Below are positions 57,226 through 64,000 of a stretch of 64,000 bases of DNA, in pieces. A program made the translations under genes and the position numbers. The stretch comes from Streptomyces fradiae (lineage in GTDB: Bacteria; Actinomycetota; Actinomycetes; Streptomycetales; Streptomycetaceae), in contig NZ_CP065958.1 in the NCBI RefSeq assembly GCF_041270065.1, positions 6,820,001 to 6,884,000 of the forward strand, read 5' to 3'. Positions within the stretch are counted from its first letter, which is position 1. Every line of letters begins with the position of its first letter. The notes beneath the pieces are model-generated. The model searched no databases, was not told where the DNA came from, and saw only the letters and a list, made by a program, of their open reading frames with translations.

Positions 57226-57912
57226 CTACCCCCGGTCCGGGAGGTCCCCGCCCGGCCGTACCAGCCCCGACTCGTACGCCAGGAACACCAGTTGTGCCCG
57301 GTCCCGGGCCCGGAGTTTGGTCATGGCGCGGTTGATGTGGGTCTTCGCCGTCATCGGGGTGATCACCATGCGCTCGGCGATCTCGTCGTTGGAGAGGCCG
57401 CGCGCGACCAGGGCGACCGCCTCGCGCTCGCGGCCGGTCAGCGCGGTGAGGGCCGGGCCCGGCGGGGCGGCGGTGAGGGGCGGGCGGGCGTCGAGGTAGC
57501 GGTGGATCAGTCGGCGGGTGATGGACGGTGCGAGCAGCGCGTCGCCGCGGGCCGCGACGCGGACGGCGTGCAGGAAGTCCTCGGGCAGGACGTCCTTGAC
57601 CAGGAAGCCGGCGGCGCCGGCGCGCAGCGCGTCGAGGACGTACTCGTCCATGCCGTAGTTGGTGAGGATCACGACGTGGACCCCGGCGAGCGCCGGGTCG
57701 GCGGCGATCCGGCGGGTCGCCTCGATGCCGTCCACGAGCGGCATCCGGATGTCGACGAGGGCCACGTCCGGCACGTGCGCGCGGGCCAGGGCCAGGCCCT
57801 CGGCGCCGTCGGCGGCCTCCGCGACCACCTCGATGTCGTCCTCCAGGTCGAGGAGCGCGCGGAACCCGCTGCGGATGAGCGGCTGGTCGTCCACCAGCAG
57901 GACCCGGATCAC
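57226..57912 (-). CDS. NarL/LuxR-type response regulator
   Basis: A 228-residue two-component regulator. The receiver domain (1-120) has LLVDDQPLIRSGFRALL, phosphoacceptor in VALVDIRMPLVDGIEATR and the conserved Lys in FLVKDVLPEDF. The C-terminal LuxR-type HTH (about 160-220) reads LTGREREAVALVARGLSNDE and IAERMVITPMTAKTHINRAM. It starts with GTG 57912, overlapping the stop of the kinase gene (GTGA), a textbook kinase-regulator operon. Targets unknown; two dyads upstream of the kinase are candidates for binding. Confidence 0.95.
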   Translation of the reverse strand: MIRVLLVDDQPLIRSGFRALLDLEDDIEVVAEAADGAEGLALARAHVPDVALVDIRMPLVDGIEATRRIAADPALAGVHVVILTNYGMDEYVLDALRAGAAGFLVKDVLPEDFLHAVRVAARGDALLAPSITRRLIHRYLDARPPLTAAPPGPALTALTGREREAVALVARGLSNDEIAERMVITPMTAKTHINRAMTKLRARDRAQLVFLAYESGLVRPGGDLPDRG

Positions 57913-59114
57913 GACGCCCGCCCCCGCCCCACAGCGCGCTCGACCGCCGGCTCGGGCGCCACCGGAAGTTCCGCGCGCACCGCGAAACCGCCCTCCGCGC
58001 GTGGCTCGGCCCGCAGCCGCCCGCCGAGCGCCGTCACCCGCTCCCGCATGCCGAGCAGCCCCAGACCGGGCGCCGGTGCACGGCCCGGCCGCGCCCTGCC
58101 GTCGTCCTCGACCCGTACGGACACGGCGTCGGGTCGGCAGGCGACCCGCACCGACACCGTGCGGGCGTCCGCGTGCCGGGCGACATTGGTCAGGGACTCC
58201 TGGACGATCCGGTAGACGGTACGGTCCACCGCGGCCGGCACCTCCGGCCGCCGCCCCTCCGTCTGCCCGCCGCCCTCCACCGTCAGCGTCGCGTCCAGAC
58301 CGAACGCCCGCGCCCGCTCCACCAGCTCCGGCACCGCGTCGAGCCCGCGCGGCGGCGCGGTGTCGTCGTCCCGCAACGCCTCCAAGGTCGCCCGCAGCTC
58401 CCGGCTCGCCTCCCGGCCCGCCTCCTGGATCGCGAGCAGCGCCGGCGGCACCTCCTCGCCGCGCCGCCGCGCCACGTGCACGGCGACCTCCGCCTGCACC
58501 TTCACCACCGAGATCTGATGGGTGAGCGAGTCGTGCAGCTCGCGGGCGATCCGCAGCCGCTCCTCGTCGGCCCGGCGCCGCGCCGTCTCCTCCCGGGTGC
58601 GTTCGGCCTCGTCCGCGCGCCGCTCGGCCTGGCGCAGCGCCTCGCCCGCCGCGCCGGCCGCGATCAGCCAGGCGAGTTCGAGCGCGCCGCGGGCCCGCGC
58701 GAACGCCTCGCCCGTGTCGTCCAGGCCCGAGACCAGGGCCGCCACCGGCAGCGCCGCGATCATGGCCACGCTCACGGCCGCTGTCACGGCGCGATGGCCC
58801 GCCCGTACCGCCGCGTACACCGCGCAGAGATAGCCGACCACCGGCACGTCGAAGCCCGCCGCCTGATACCCCACCGCGCACAGCCCGGTCACCACGAGCA
58901 CCGCGACCGGGGCACGGCGGCGCGCGACCAGCGCGAGACCGCCGGCCGCCAGCAGCCCGTACCCGACCAGGCCGACCCACGTCGTCCCCTGCGCCGGCCG
59001 CTCCGACACCCCGGTGACCACCAGCGCCGCCGCCACGCCGACCGCGATCACCGGATCCCCGAAACGGGCCCACAGCCTCGCCGCACCCGCCGCACCCGCC
59101 GCACCTGCCTTCAT
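57909..59114 (-). CDS. Membrane sensor histidine kinase (HisKA_3 type)
   Basis: A 401-residue NarX/DegS-like kinase. Residues about 20-160 contain about four to five transmembrane segments with no large extracellular loop, so it likely senses a signal in the membrane. The dimerisation/phosphoacceptor motif is RIARELHDSLTHQISVVKVQ (HisKA_3) and the ATPase has RIVQESLTNVARHADARTVS and GLGLLGMRERVTALGGRL. Its partner response regulator is coupled by a 4-bp overlap. Divergent from the small membrane protein at 59310, with two dyads in the 195-bp gap. Confidence 0.95.
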   Translation of the reverse strand: MKAGAAGAAGAARLWARFGDPVIAVGVAAALVVTGVSERPAQGTTWVGLVGYGLLAAGGLALVARRRAPVAVLVVTGLCAVGYQAAGFDVPVVGYLCAVYAAVRAGHRAVTAAVSVAMIAALPVAALVSGLDDTGEAFARARGALELAWLIAAGAAGEALRQAERRADEAERTREETARRRADEERLRIARELHDSLTHQISVVKVQAEVAVHVARRRGEEVPPALLAIQEAGREASRELRATLEALRDDDTAPPRGLDAVPELVERARAFGLDATLTVEGGGQTEGRRPEVPAAVDRTVYRIVQESLTNVARHADARTVSVRVACRPDAVSVRVEDDGRARPGRAPAPGLGLLGMRERVTALGGRLRAEPRAEGGFAVRAELPVAPEPAVERAVGRGRAS

Positions 59115-59168
59115 GCGCGCACCCTAACCGGCCGCCCCGCGTCCCCGGATCCTCCGCACGGACCGGGC

Positions 59169-59194
59169 CCGGCTACCACGAACGCGGTAGCCGG
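59169..59194. promoter_or_regulatory. 26-bp dyad in the two-component system upstream region
   Basis: CCGGCTACC (59169-59177) and its exact reverse complement (59186-59194) flank 8 bp. A second dyad, CTGCCGC (59213-59219) with 59224-59230, follows. Both lie between the kinase gene and the divergent small membrane protein gene and may be response regulator sites. Confidence 0.55.
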
Positions 59195-59309
59195 CGCGTG
59201 CGCTGCCGCGGGCGCGGCAGGGAAAGAGTCCACGCCCGCCGGACGACCGGACGGGGGCGCGCGGGACAGGCTCGGGACAGACCTCGACAGGAGAGATGAG
59301 GAGCCCACG

Positions 59310-59651
59310 ATGTCCGACCTGACCACGCTCGCCGCCAACGTCTACACCCTCAGCGCCGGCCGGATCGGCGCCAGCGCCGCCGCACTGATCGGCCTCGCCG
59401 CCGCCGTCACCGCCTGGCGCGCCCTGATCCGCCCCACCAGCCGGCTCGGCCGCTTCGGCGGAGCCCCCGCACTGACCGCCGGACTCTTCGCGATGGCCCT
59501 CGGCGCCCTCGTCGCGACCACCGCCGACGGCGGCCTCGGCACCGGCAACGGCCTCGGCGGCGCGTACGTCGCCCTGCTGGTGGGCGCGCTGGCCACGGGC
59601 CTGGCCGCGGCGGTCGTACGGCGGACGCGGCGCGGCGCTCAAGTCCGCTGA
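59310..59651 (+). CDS. Small membrane protein (DUF6223-like)
   Basis: A 113-residue protein with three hydrophobic segments (about 18-38, 50-70 and 82-103) and a basic tail. The N-terminal VYTLSAGRIGASAAALIGLA resembles DUF6223 proteins, which are common next to two-component systems in Streptomyces. This resemblance is from memory and moderate. GAGGAG lies just before ATG 59310. Divergence from the histidine kinase suggests it is a target of the two-component system. Confidence 0.75.
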   Translation: MSDLTTLAANVYTLSAGRIGASAAALIGLAAAVTAWRALIRPTSRLGRFGGAPALTAGLFAMALGALVATTADGGLGTGNGLGGAYVALLVGALATGLAAAVVRRTRRGAQVR

Positions 59652-59710
59652 GCCCGTGCCCGTGCCCGTGCCCGTACCCGTGACCCGGGCCCCGTGGCAG
59701 CCTTGCGCCC

Positions 59711-60499
59711 ATGACGACGAACGGCCGGCCGGACGGGCCCGCGCGGGGCGACCTGGAGATCGACGGGCGCCGCCTCTCCTACCTCGACCACGGGGGGCCC
59801 GGGCGGATCCTGCTCGCCCTGCACGGGCACTTCGGCGAGGGGCGCACCTTCGCCGGGCTCGCGCGGGCGCTGGGGCCGGGGCACCGGGTGATCGCGCTGG
59901 ACCAGCGGGGGCACGGCGACTCCGACCGGGCGGAGGAGTACTCCCGGGAGGGGTACGTCGCGGACGTCGGCGCGCTGCTCGACCACCTCGGGCTCGGGAC
60001 GGTGGACCTGCTCGGGCACTCGCTCGGCGGGGTCAACGCGTACCAGTTCGCGGCCCGGCACCCCGCGCGCGTGCGGGCGCTGGTGGTGGAGGACATCGGG
60101 GCCGAGGTCGACGGCGACCTGTCCTTCTGCCTCGACTGGCCGCGCCGGGCCCCGACCCGCGCCGCTCTCCTCGCGGGCCTCGGCGGGTCCGCGCCTTATC
60201 TGACGGACGCGGTCCGTGAACACCCCGACGGCTGGGGGCTCGCCTTCCGGCCGGAGGACATGGTCGTCTCACAGCGCGCGCTCAACGGCGTGCACTGGGA
60301 CGACTGGCTGGCCGGCGAGTGTCCCGCCCTGCTCGTACGCGGCACCCGGAGCGGTGTCCTCGGCGCGGAGCACGCGCGCGTGATGGCCGAGCGTCGCCCC
60401 GGCACCCGGCTTGTCGAACTGCCCACGGGCCACACCGTCCACGCCACCGACCCCACCGGCTTCGCCGACGCCGTGCGCCGGTTCCTCGCCGTCACATAG
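59711..60499 (+). CDS. Alpha/beta hydrolase
   Basis: A 262-residue alpha/beta hydrolase. The oxyanion region is LLALHGHFGEGRTFAGLARA, the nucleophile elbow DLLGHSLGGVNAYQFA (Ser104) and the C-terminal catalytic His lies in LPTGHTVHATDPTGFADAVR. Asp is expected in LLVRGTRSGVL-type strand 7, where Ser-Gly replaces the usual Asp, so the acid is not obvious. Esterase, lipase or haloperoxidase-like chemistry are all possible. ATG 59711. The adjacent macrodomain gene begins 42 bp downstream. Confidence 0.88.
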   Translation: MTTNGRPDGPARGDLEIDGRRLSYLDHGGPGRILLALHGHFGEGRTFAGLARALGPGHRVIALDQRGHGDSDRAEEYSREGYVADVGALLDHLGLGTVDLLGHSLGGVNAYQFAARHPARVRALVVEDIGAEVDGDLSFCLDWPRRAPTRAALLAGLGGSAPYLTDAVREHPDGWGLAFRPEDMVVSQRALNGVHWDDWLAGECPALLVRGTRSGVLGAEHARVMAERRPGTRLVELPTGHTVHATDPTGFADAVRRFLAVT

Positions 60500-60541
60500 G
60501 CGTCCCCGGCCGTTGTCAGACCCTGCCCGTACGGTTGTTTC

Positions 60542-61024
60542 ATGAACGCGATCGAGTACGTACGGGGGGACGCCACCGCGCCGCGCGGCAAGGGCGTCAA
60601 GATCGTGGCGCACGTCTGCAACGACCTGGGCGGCTGGGGAAAGGGCTTCGTGCTCGCCGTGTCGCGGCGCTGGCCGGAGCCGGAGGCGGCCTACCGCCGC
60701 TGGCACCGCGAGCGCGCGCGGAACGACTTCGGGCTCGGCGCCGCGCAGTTCGTCCGGGTCGAGCCGTATGTGTGGGTGGCCAATCTGGTGGGTCAGCGGG
60801 GGATACGGACGGGGCGGAGCAGCGGGGTCCCGGTGCGGTACGAGGCGATCGACGCCGCGCTCGCGCTGCTCGCCGCGAAGGCGGCGGAGCTGGGGGCCTC
60901 CGTGCACATGCCACGGATCGGCTGTGGCCTGGCCGGCGGGCGCTGGGAGCGGATCGAGCCGCTGATATCGGAGCGCCTGGTGGCGCGGGGGACACCGGTC
61001 ACCGTGTACGACACGGGGGCGTAG
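60542..61024 (+). CDS. Macro domain protein (ADP-ribose-binding)
   Basis: A 160-residue single macro domain of the ALC1/TARG1-like branch. Visible motifs are VKIVAHVCNDLGGWGKGFVL (phosphate/ADP-ribose loop), YVWVANLVGQRG and HMPRIGCGLAGGRWERIEPL (second binding loop). Macro domains bind or hydrolyse ADP-ribose derivatives and counter protein, nucleotide or DNA ADP-ribosylation. No ART or toxin gene is adjacent. ATG 60542. Confidence 0.9.
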   Translation: MNAIEYVRGDATAPRGKGVKIVAHVCNDLGGWGKGFVLAVSRRWPEPEAAYRRWHRERARNDFGLGAAQFVRVEPYVWVANLVGQRGIRTGRSSGVPVRYEAIDAALALLAAKAAELGASVHMPRIGCGLAGGRWERIEPLISERLVARGTPVTVYDTGA

Positions 61025-61108
61025 CACGCCCCTGGCGAGGGGCGTGGCACGGCGGGCGCTAGAGTCATGCGCCTGTTCGAATCAGGGGCATGACACAGGG
61101 GGAGGGGT

Positions 61109-61597
61109 ATGCAGGCGCAACTCAGGGAGAAAGCCACCGAGTTGGCCGAGGTCCTGTGGAAGGAGCACACCGTCTACCGCGAGCGCGGCGGCGGCGTGGT
61201 GATCCGCGGCGATCATGTGCGCCGGTGGATAAGCCTGGCGCCGACCGGGGGCAAGGACCAGGCGCTGATGCGCGCCGGGCGGATCCTGGACGGCGGGACG
61301 ACCGCGCCCGCCCGCCTGGAGGTCGTCGTGGACCTGGCGTCCGGCACCGCCGAGCTGGCCGCGGTCTGCCGCCGGCTGCTCGCGGAGACCGCGGCGGACG
61401 CCGCGCCTTCCATGGCCGGCGCCGCCCGGCCGCCCAGGGCCGCCCGCGCGACGAAGGGGAAGACGAAGACGAAGGCGAAGGCGCCGCGGGGGCCGCGCGC
61501 GGGGCGCCACACGGGCATCGGCTCGTGGGTGGTGCTGCTGTGCGTCGGGGGTGTCGTCGTCCTCTGGGCGTACAGCGTCTTCGGCGGCGCCTACTAG
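61109..61597 (+). CDS. Hypothetical tail-anchored protein
   Basis: A 162-residue protein. Residues 1-95 form a soluble domain (LREKATELAEVLWKEHTVYR; EVVVDLASGTAELAAVCRRL). A Lys/Ala/Pro-rich linker (about 100-132) follows and a single C-terminal membrane helix (SWVVLLCVGGVVVLWAYSVF) ends the protein, so it should be tail-anchored. I do not recognise the family. GGGGAGGGG precedes ATG 61109. A terminator-like hairpin follows at 61643. Confidence 0.65.
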   Translation: MQAQLREKATELAEVLWKEHTVYRERGGGVVIRGDHVRRWISLAPTGGKDQALMRAGRILDGGTTAPARLEVVVDLASGTAELAAVCRRLLAETAADAAPSMAGAARPPRAARATKGKTKTKAKAPRGPRAGRHTGIGSWVVLLCVGGVVVLWAYSVFGGAY

Positions 61598-61642
61598 GCA
61601 CGCGCCGCACCGGACCCACCGCGCCGCACCGCGCCGGACGCG

Positions 61643-61685
61643 CGGCGGCGCCGCGGAACCCTCGCCGGGTCCCGCGGCGCCGCCG
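61643..61685. terminator. Bidirectional terminator hairpin with one internal mismatch
   Basis: CGGCGGCGCCGCGG (61643-61656) pairs with 61672-61685; an A-C mismatch is followed by four more pairs (ACCC/GGGT) and a TCGCC loop. It separates the tail-anchored protein gene from the convergent phosphodiesterase. Confidence 0.75.
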
Positions 61686-61701
61686 GCCGGGGCGGGGGCG
61701 G

Positions 61702-62712
61702 TCAGCCCGCCGAGTAGGCCGTCACCGGGTAGTGGTCCGACAGGTTGGTGTAGGTGTACTTCGTGCCCCAGCTGGAGACCGTCCAGGGCGCGGTCGTCTC
61801 CGGGACCACGTTGTTCGTCCAGCCCGCCGGGCGGGCGTGGCCGGCCCGGAAGAGGACGTAGTCGAGGTCCTCGCGCGGGTCGGTCGGGTAGCGGTCGTGG
61901 GCGATCGAGTTCATCGCCGTGTCGAAGGAGTACGGGTGACCGGTGCGGGCGTCCGCGCCGACCAGGTCCGCGTCGGCGAGCATGGTGCCGTACTCGGGCG
62001 TGCGGGAGTCCACGTTCATGTCGCCCGTGACGATGACCTGCTCGTTCGCCGGGATGTTCTTGGCGTCGAGGAAGGCGTCGATGTTCTTGAACTGGCGGCT
62101 GCGCATCTGTGCCGCCTCGCCCGCCGAGCAGCCCGGGTCGGTGGACTGGGCGTGGGTGCCGACCACGTGCACCTTGGTGCCGTTGACATCGAGCACCGCG
62201 TAGACGAAGCCCTTGTTCGAGTACCAGTCGGCGCCGCAGGCGTCCTTGTAGACGTACTGCTCCTTGCGCACGATCGGCCACTTGCTGAGCAGCGTCACGC
62301 CGCCGTCCTCCGGCGTGGTGGTGGAGTAGGCGCCGCCGGTGGCGTCCCAGCCCGACTTCGAGCGGCCCACGACCGGGGTCTGGTAGGGGTACTCCGCCGC
62401 CGCCTTCGTCTTCAGGGCGTCGGAGGAGGAGTTGTCGAAGGCCTCCTGGAGGACGACGACGTCGTTGCCGTGGAAGAAGGACGTCGTGGGGATGGTGGCG
62501 GCCCGGTGGTCCTGGCCCCAGTTCGGGTAGAGCGTCTTGGACATCAGGAAGACGTTGTACGTGAGCACCTTCAGGCTCGGCGTCGCGGTGGCGGTCCCGG
62601 TGTCCGCGGCCGTGGCGGCCGAGGCGGCGGTCGCGGTCCCGGTCAGGGTGGCGGCGGCCACAGCGATCGAGAGGGCCGCGCCGGACATGCGGCGGAGAGC
62701 GGAGAACTGCAC
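61702..62712 (-). CDS. Secreted sphingomyelinase C/phospholipase C-like phosphodiesterase (EEP fold)
   Basis: A 336-residue exported enzyme of the DNase I-like endonuclease/exonuclease/phosphatase superfamily. Residues 1-33 form a signal peptide (LSIAVAAATLTGTATAASAA). The catalytic domain has LKVLTYNVFLMSKTLYPNWG (metal-binding Asn), VVVLQEAFDNSSSDAL (metal Glu), GTHAQSTDPGC (His), VIVTGDMNVDSRTPEY (Asp/Asn) and the terminal YTNLSDHYPVTAY (Asp-His). These are the signatures of neutral sphingomyelinase-type hydrolases. It should be secreted and hydrolyse a phosphodiester, perhaps sphingomyelin or phosphatidylcholine. GTG 62712 follows GGGAG. Confidence 0.93.
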   Translation of the reverse strand: MQFSALRRMSGAALSIAVAAATLTGTATAASAATAADTGTATATPSLKVLTYNVFLMSKTLYPNWGQDHRAATIPTTSFFHGNDVVVLQEAFDNSSSDALKTKAAAEYPYQTPVVGRSKSGWDATGGAYSTTTPEDGGVTLLSKWPIVRKEQYVYKDACGADWYSNKGFVYAVLDVNGTKVHVVGTHAQSTDPGCSAGEAAQMRSRQFKNIDAFLDAKNIPANEQVIVTGDMNVDSRTPEYGTMLADADLVGADARTGHPYSFDTAMNSIAHDRYPTDPREDLDYVLFRAGHARPAGWTNNVVPETTAPWTVSSWGTKYTYTNLSDHYPVTAYSAG

Positions 62713-62873
62713 GTGAAACTCCCAACGGAGAGTGGGGGGTTGGGCTCGGGCGCGGCACATACAATCAGCCGTGGTTACCTTCCGGTAGCCGTCGGATGCC
62801 ACGAATCTTTCGCCGCTCGCACAATCGCGCCAACTCTTAGGCAACTGTCCGAATTGCGAGTTTCGCGACCAGG

Positions 62874-62879
62874 TAAGAT
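62874..62879 (+). promoter_or_regulatory. Candidate -10 element (TAAGAT) of leaderless atpF-like gene
   Basis: TAAGAT ends six bases before ATG 62886 in a locally AT-rich region; TTTCGC lies 17 bp further upstream but is a weak -35. No ribosome-binding site is present, so the mRNA is likely leaderless. Confidence 0.55.
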
Positions 62880-62885
62880 GCGCTC

Positions 62886-63374
62886 ATGACCCTCGCGCAG
62901 AACTCGAAGATCTTTCCCACCGACCTGGGCCCCCTGAACCCGGTGTGGGCGGAGCTCATCCTCGGTGCCGTCCTCTTCGGCCTCACCTTCCTGATCCTGG
63001 CCAAGGGGATCCTCCCGAAGATCAAGCGCACCCTCGAGGAGCGCGAGGACGCCATCGAGGGCGGCACCGACCGCGCCGACGACCTGCGCGCCGAGGCCAC
63101 CGCGATCCGCGAGCAGTACGAGGCCGAGCTGGCCGAGGCCCGCCACGACGCCGCCCGCATCCGCTCCCAGGCCACCGAGGAGGGCTCGGCCGCCATCGCC
63201 GCCGCCCGCGCCGAGGGCGTCCGCGAGCGCGAGGCCATCCTCGCCGCCGGCCACGAGAAGATCGCCGCCGAGCGCGACGCCGCCGAGCGCGAGCTCTCCG
63301 CCGACGTCGACGCCTGGGCCCACGCCCTGGCCGGCCGCATCGTCGGCGAGCCGGTCGGCGCCGACCGCGCCTGA
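62886..63374 (+). CDS. Orphan F-type ATP synthase b-subunit-like protein
   Basis: A 162-residue protein with one N-terminal membrane helix (WAELILGAVLFGLTFLILAK, about 21-40) and a long charged coiled coil to residue 150 rich in AEAR/AEGV heptads. KGILPKIKRTLEEREDAIEG is the typical F-type b-subunit boundary after the helix. The other ATP synthase genes are absent on both sides, so this is a second, isolated b-like gene. It may be a paralogous peripheral stalk or act in another membrane complex. The start is ATG 62886 with TAAGAT directly upstream. Confidence 0.85.
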   Translation: MTLAQNSKIFPTDLGPLNPVWAELILGAVLFGLTFLILAKGILPKIKRTLEEREDAIEGGTDRADDLRAEATAIREQYEAELAEARHDAARIRSQATEEGSAAIAAARAEGVREREAILAAGHEKIAAERDAAERELSADVDAWAHALAGRIVGEPVGADRA

Positions 63375-63518
63375 CGCACCGCACGCACATCCGTACGGGG
63401 CCGCGCCCCGGGCCGCTCAGCAGGCCCGGGCCGCGGCCCCGCGTCGTATCCGCGCCCGGAGCGCGTTTGCCCGCCCCCGGGTGACCCGGGCAGCCTGGAA
63501 GAACGAGAGGAGAACGCG

Positions 63519-64000
63519 TTGACGGACCACGGCCGCGATCATGGCAGGGACTTCGAAGGCGAGTCCTTCGAAGGCGAGGACGCCGAGCACGCGCGCACGG
63601 CGACCGCCACCGCCCCGCGCCGTGACCCCGCCCGCCGTGCCGAACCCGTCCCGCCGCCCGCCGGCGGCGCCCTGTGGACCCTCGCCGGCGACGTCCGGGC
63701 CCTGATGATGCTGCCCGCCGCCCTCACCATGCAGGTCGCGCACCCCGCGGTCGGCGCCGGCGTCGACGCCCACTCCGTCTTCCGCACCGACCCCTGGGGC
63801 CGCGGCGAGCGCTCCCTGCGCTCGCTCCAGCTGTGGATCTACGGCGGCGAGCACGCCGCCGAGGAGGGCCGCAGGCTGCGCGCGCTCCACAAGACGATCG
63901 GCGGAACCGACGCCCACGGACGCCGCTACCACGCCCTCGACCCCGCCTACTACGCCTGGGTGCACGCCACCGGCTACCCGGTCTACCGCCACGGCCTCGG
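63519..64000 (+). CDS. DUF2236/MpaB-type oxygenase-like protein, 3' end outside window
   Basis: 160 codons are visible. The N-terminal 45 residues are an acidic and Pro-rich extension (DHGRDHGRDFEGESFEGED). From about residue 48 it matches DUF2236 (oxygenase MpaB family; related to latex-clearing protein): LAGDVRALMMLPAALTMQVAHPAVGAGV (split motif), then DPWGRGERSLRSLQLWIYGG and the lysine/histidine-rich DPAYYAWVHATG. MpaB-family proteins contain haem or histidine-bound metal; the His in AHPAVG is one conserved ligand. The start appears to be TTG 63519, with AGGAG seven bases upstream. Function unknown. Confidence 0.85.
   Translation, partial: MTDHGRDHGRDFEGESFEGEDAEHARTATATAPRRDPARRAEPVPPPAGGALWTLAGDVRALMMLPAALTMQVAHPAVGAGVDAHSVFRTDPWGRGERSLRSLQLWIYGGEHAAEEGRRLRALHKTIGGTDAHGRRYHALDPAYYAWVHATGYPVYRHGL

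Overview
The window is high-GC DNA from an actinomycete, almost certainly a Streptomyces or close relative. Evidence: strong third-position G/C bias, many GTG and a few TTG starts, several likely leaderless genes, and families typical of sporulating actinomycetes (SsgA-like protein, WhiB protein, a DUF5753/DUF397/HATPase WhiJ-BldB type module, DUF574 methyltransferase, class F sortase, MmyB-type HTH). It looks like ordinary chromosome: there are no insertion sequences, integrases, CRISPR arrays or phage genes. One tRNA gene, tRNA-Leu(GAG), lies near 23.3 kb. No species can be named from the sequence alone.

Layout. 1-7 kb: a truncated LtrA-like membrane gene, an MmyB-type HTH regulator, pterin carbinolamine dehydratase, two methyltransferases, and a WYL regulator divergent from a two-gene operon across a perfect dyad. 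7-12.6 kb: an aldo/keto reductase, then a branched-chain amino acid type ABC importer (livK, a livH-livM-livF triple fusion, livG) behind a recognisable promoter. 12.7-20.9 kb: long-chain acyl-CoA synthetase, a LysR/BASS-transporter divergent pair with a T-N11-A palindrome, an isochorismatase-fold protein lacking the nucleophilic Cys and coupled to a 2Fe-2S thioredoxin-like protein, FdhD and a stand-alone KAS III. 21-23.3 kb: a secreted lysine/aspartate-repeat protein, a class F sortase, a small exported protein and tRNA-Leu. 23.4-27.4 kb: a methyltransferase, then the HATPase / HTH-DUF5753 / DUF397 / DUF574 neighbourhood.

27.4-35.4 kb: a secreted M64 metallopeptidase, a GH4 phospho-glycosidase back to back with a VOC protein over a 17-bp shared promoter, a kinase-fold protein, a GNAT, a YchJ protein and an MFS exporter with a C-terminal winged-helix domain. 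35.5-39.6 kb: a divergent NHEJ pair (LigD-type ligase and polymerase as separate genes), IclR and WhiB regulators. 39.6-47.8 kb: acyl-ACP desaturase, ABC-F ATPase, SsgA-like protein, a YjdI/CDGSH Fe-S protein with an altered CDGSH motif, a six-Asp-box secreted protein, YciI, endonuclease V, VOC and a saccharopine-dehydrogenase-like reductase.

47.9-54.7 kb is the most coherent catabolic unit: CoA-transferase, acyl-CoA dehydrogenase, thiolase and a two-domain FadB on one strand, behind a promoter that carries sites resembling the KstR and KstR2 operators, with a convergent MerR regulator at the far end. 54.7-57 kb holds a SpoIIE-type phosphatase and a truncated GyrB-like protein with a damaged ATP site. 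57-64 kb: a NarL-type two-component system, a small membrane protein, a hydrolase, a macrodomain protein, a secreted phospholipase-C-like phosphodiesterase, an orphan ATP synthase b-subunit-like protein and the start of a DUF2236 oxygenase-like gene.

The features least explained by known systems are the gyrase-like pseudo-ATPase next to a PP2C phosphatase (54.7-57.0 kb), the liv triple fusion, the swapped CDGSH motif, the orphan b-subunit and several exact dyads that sit on start codons or promoters.
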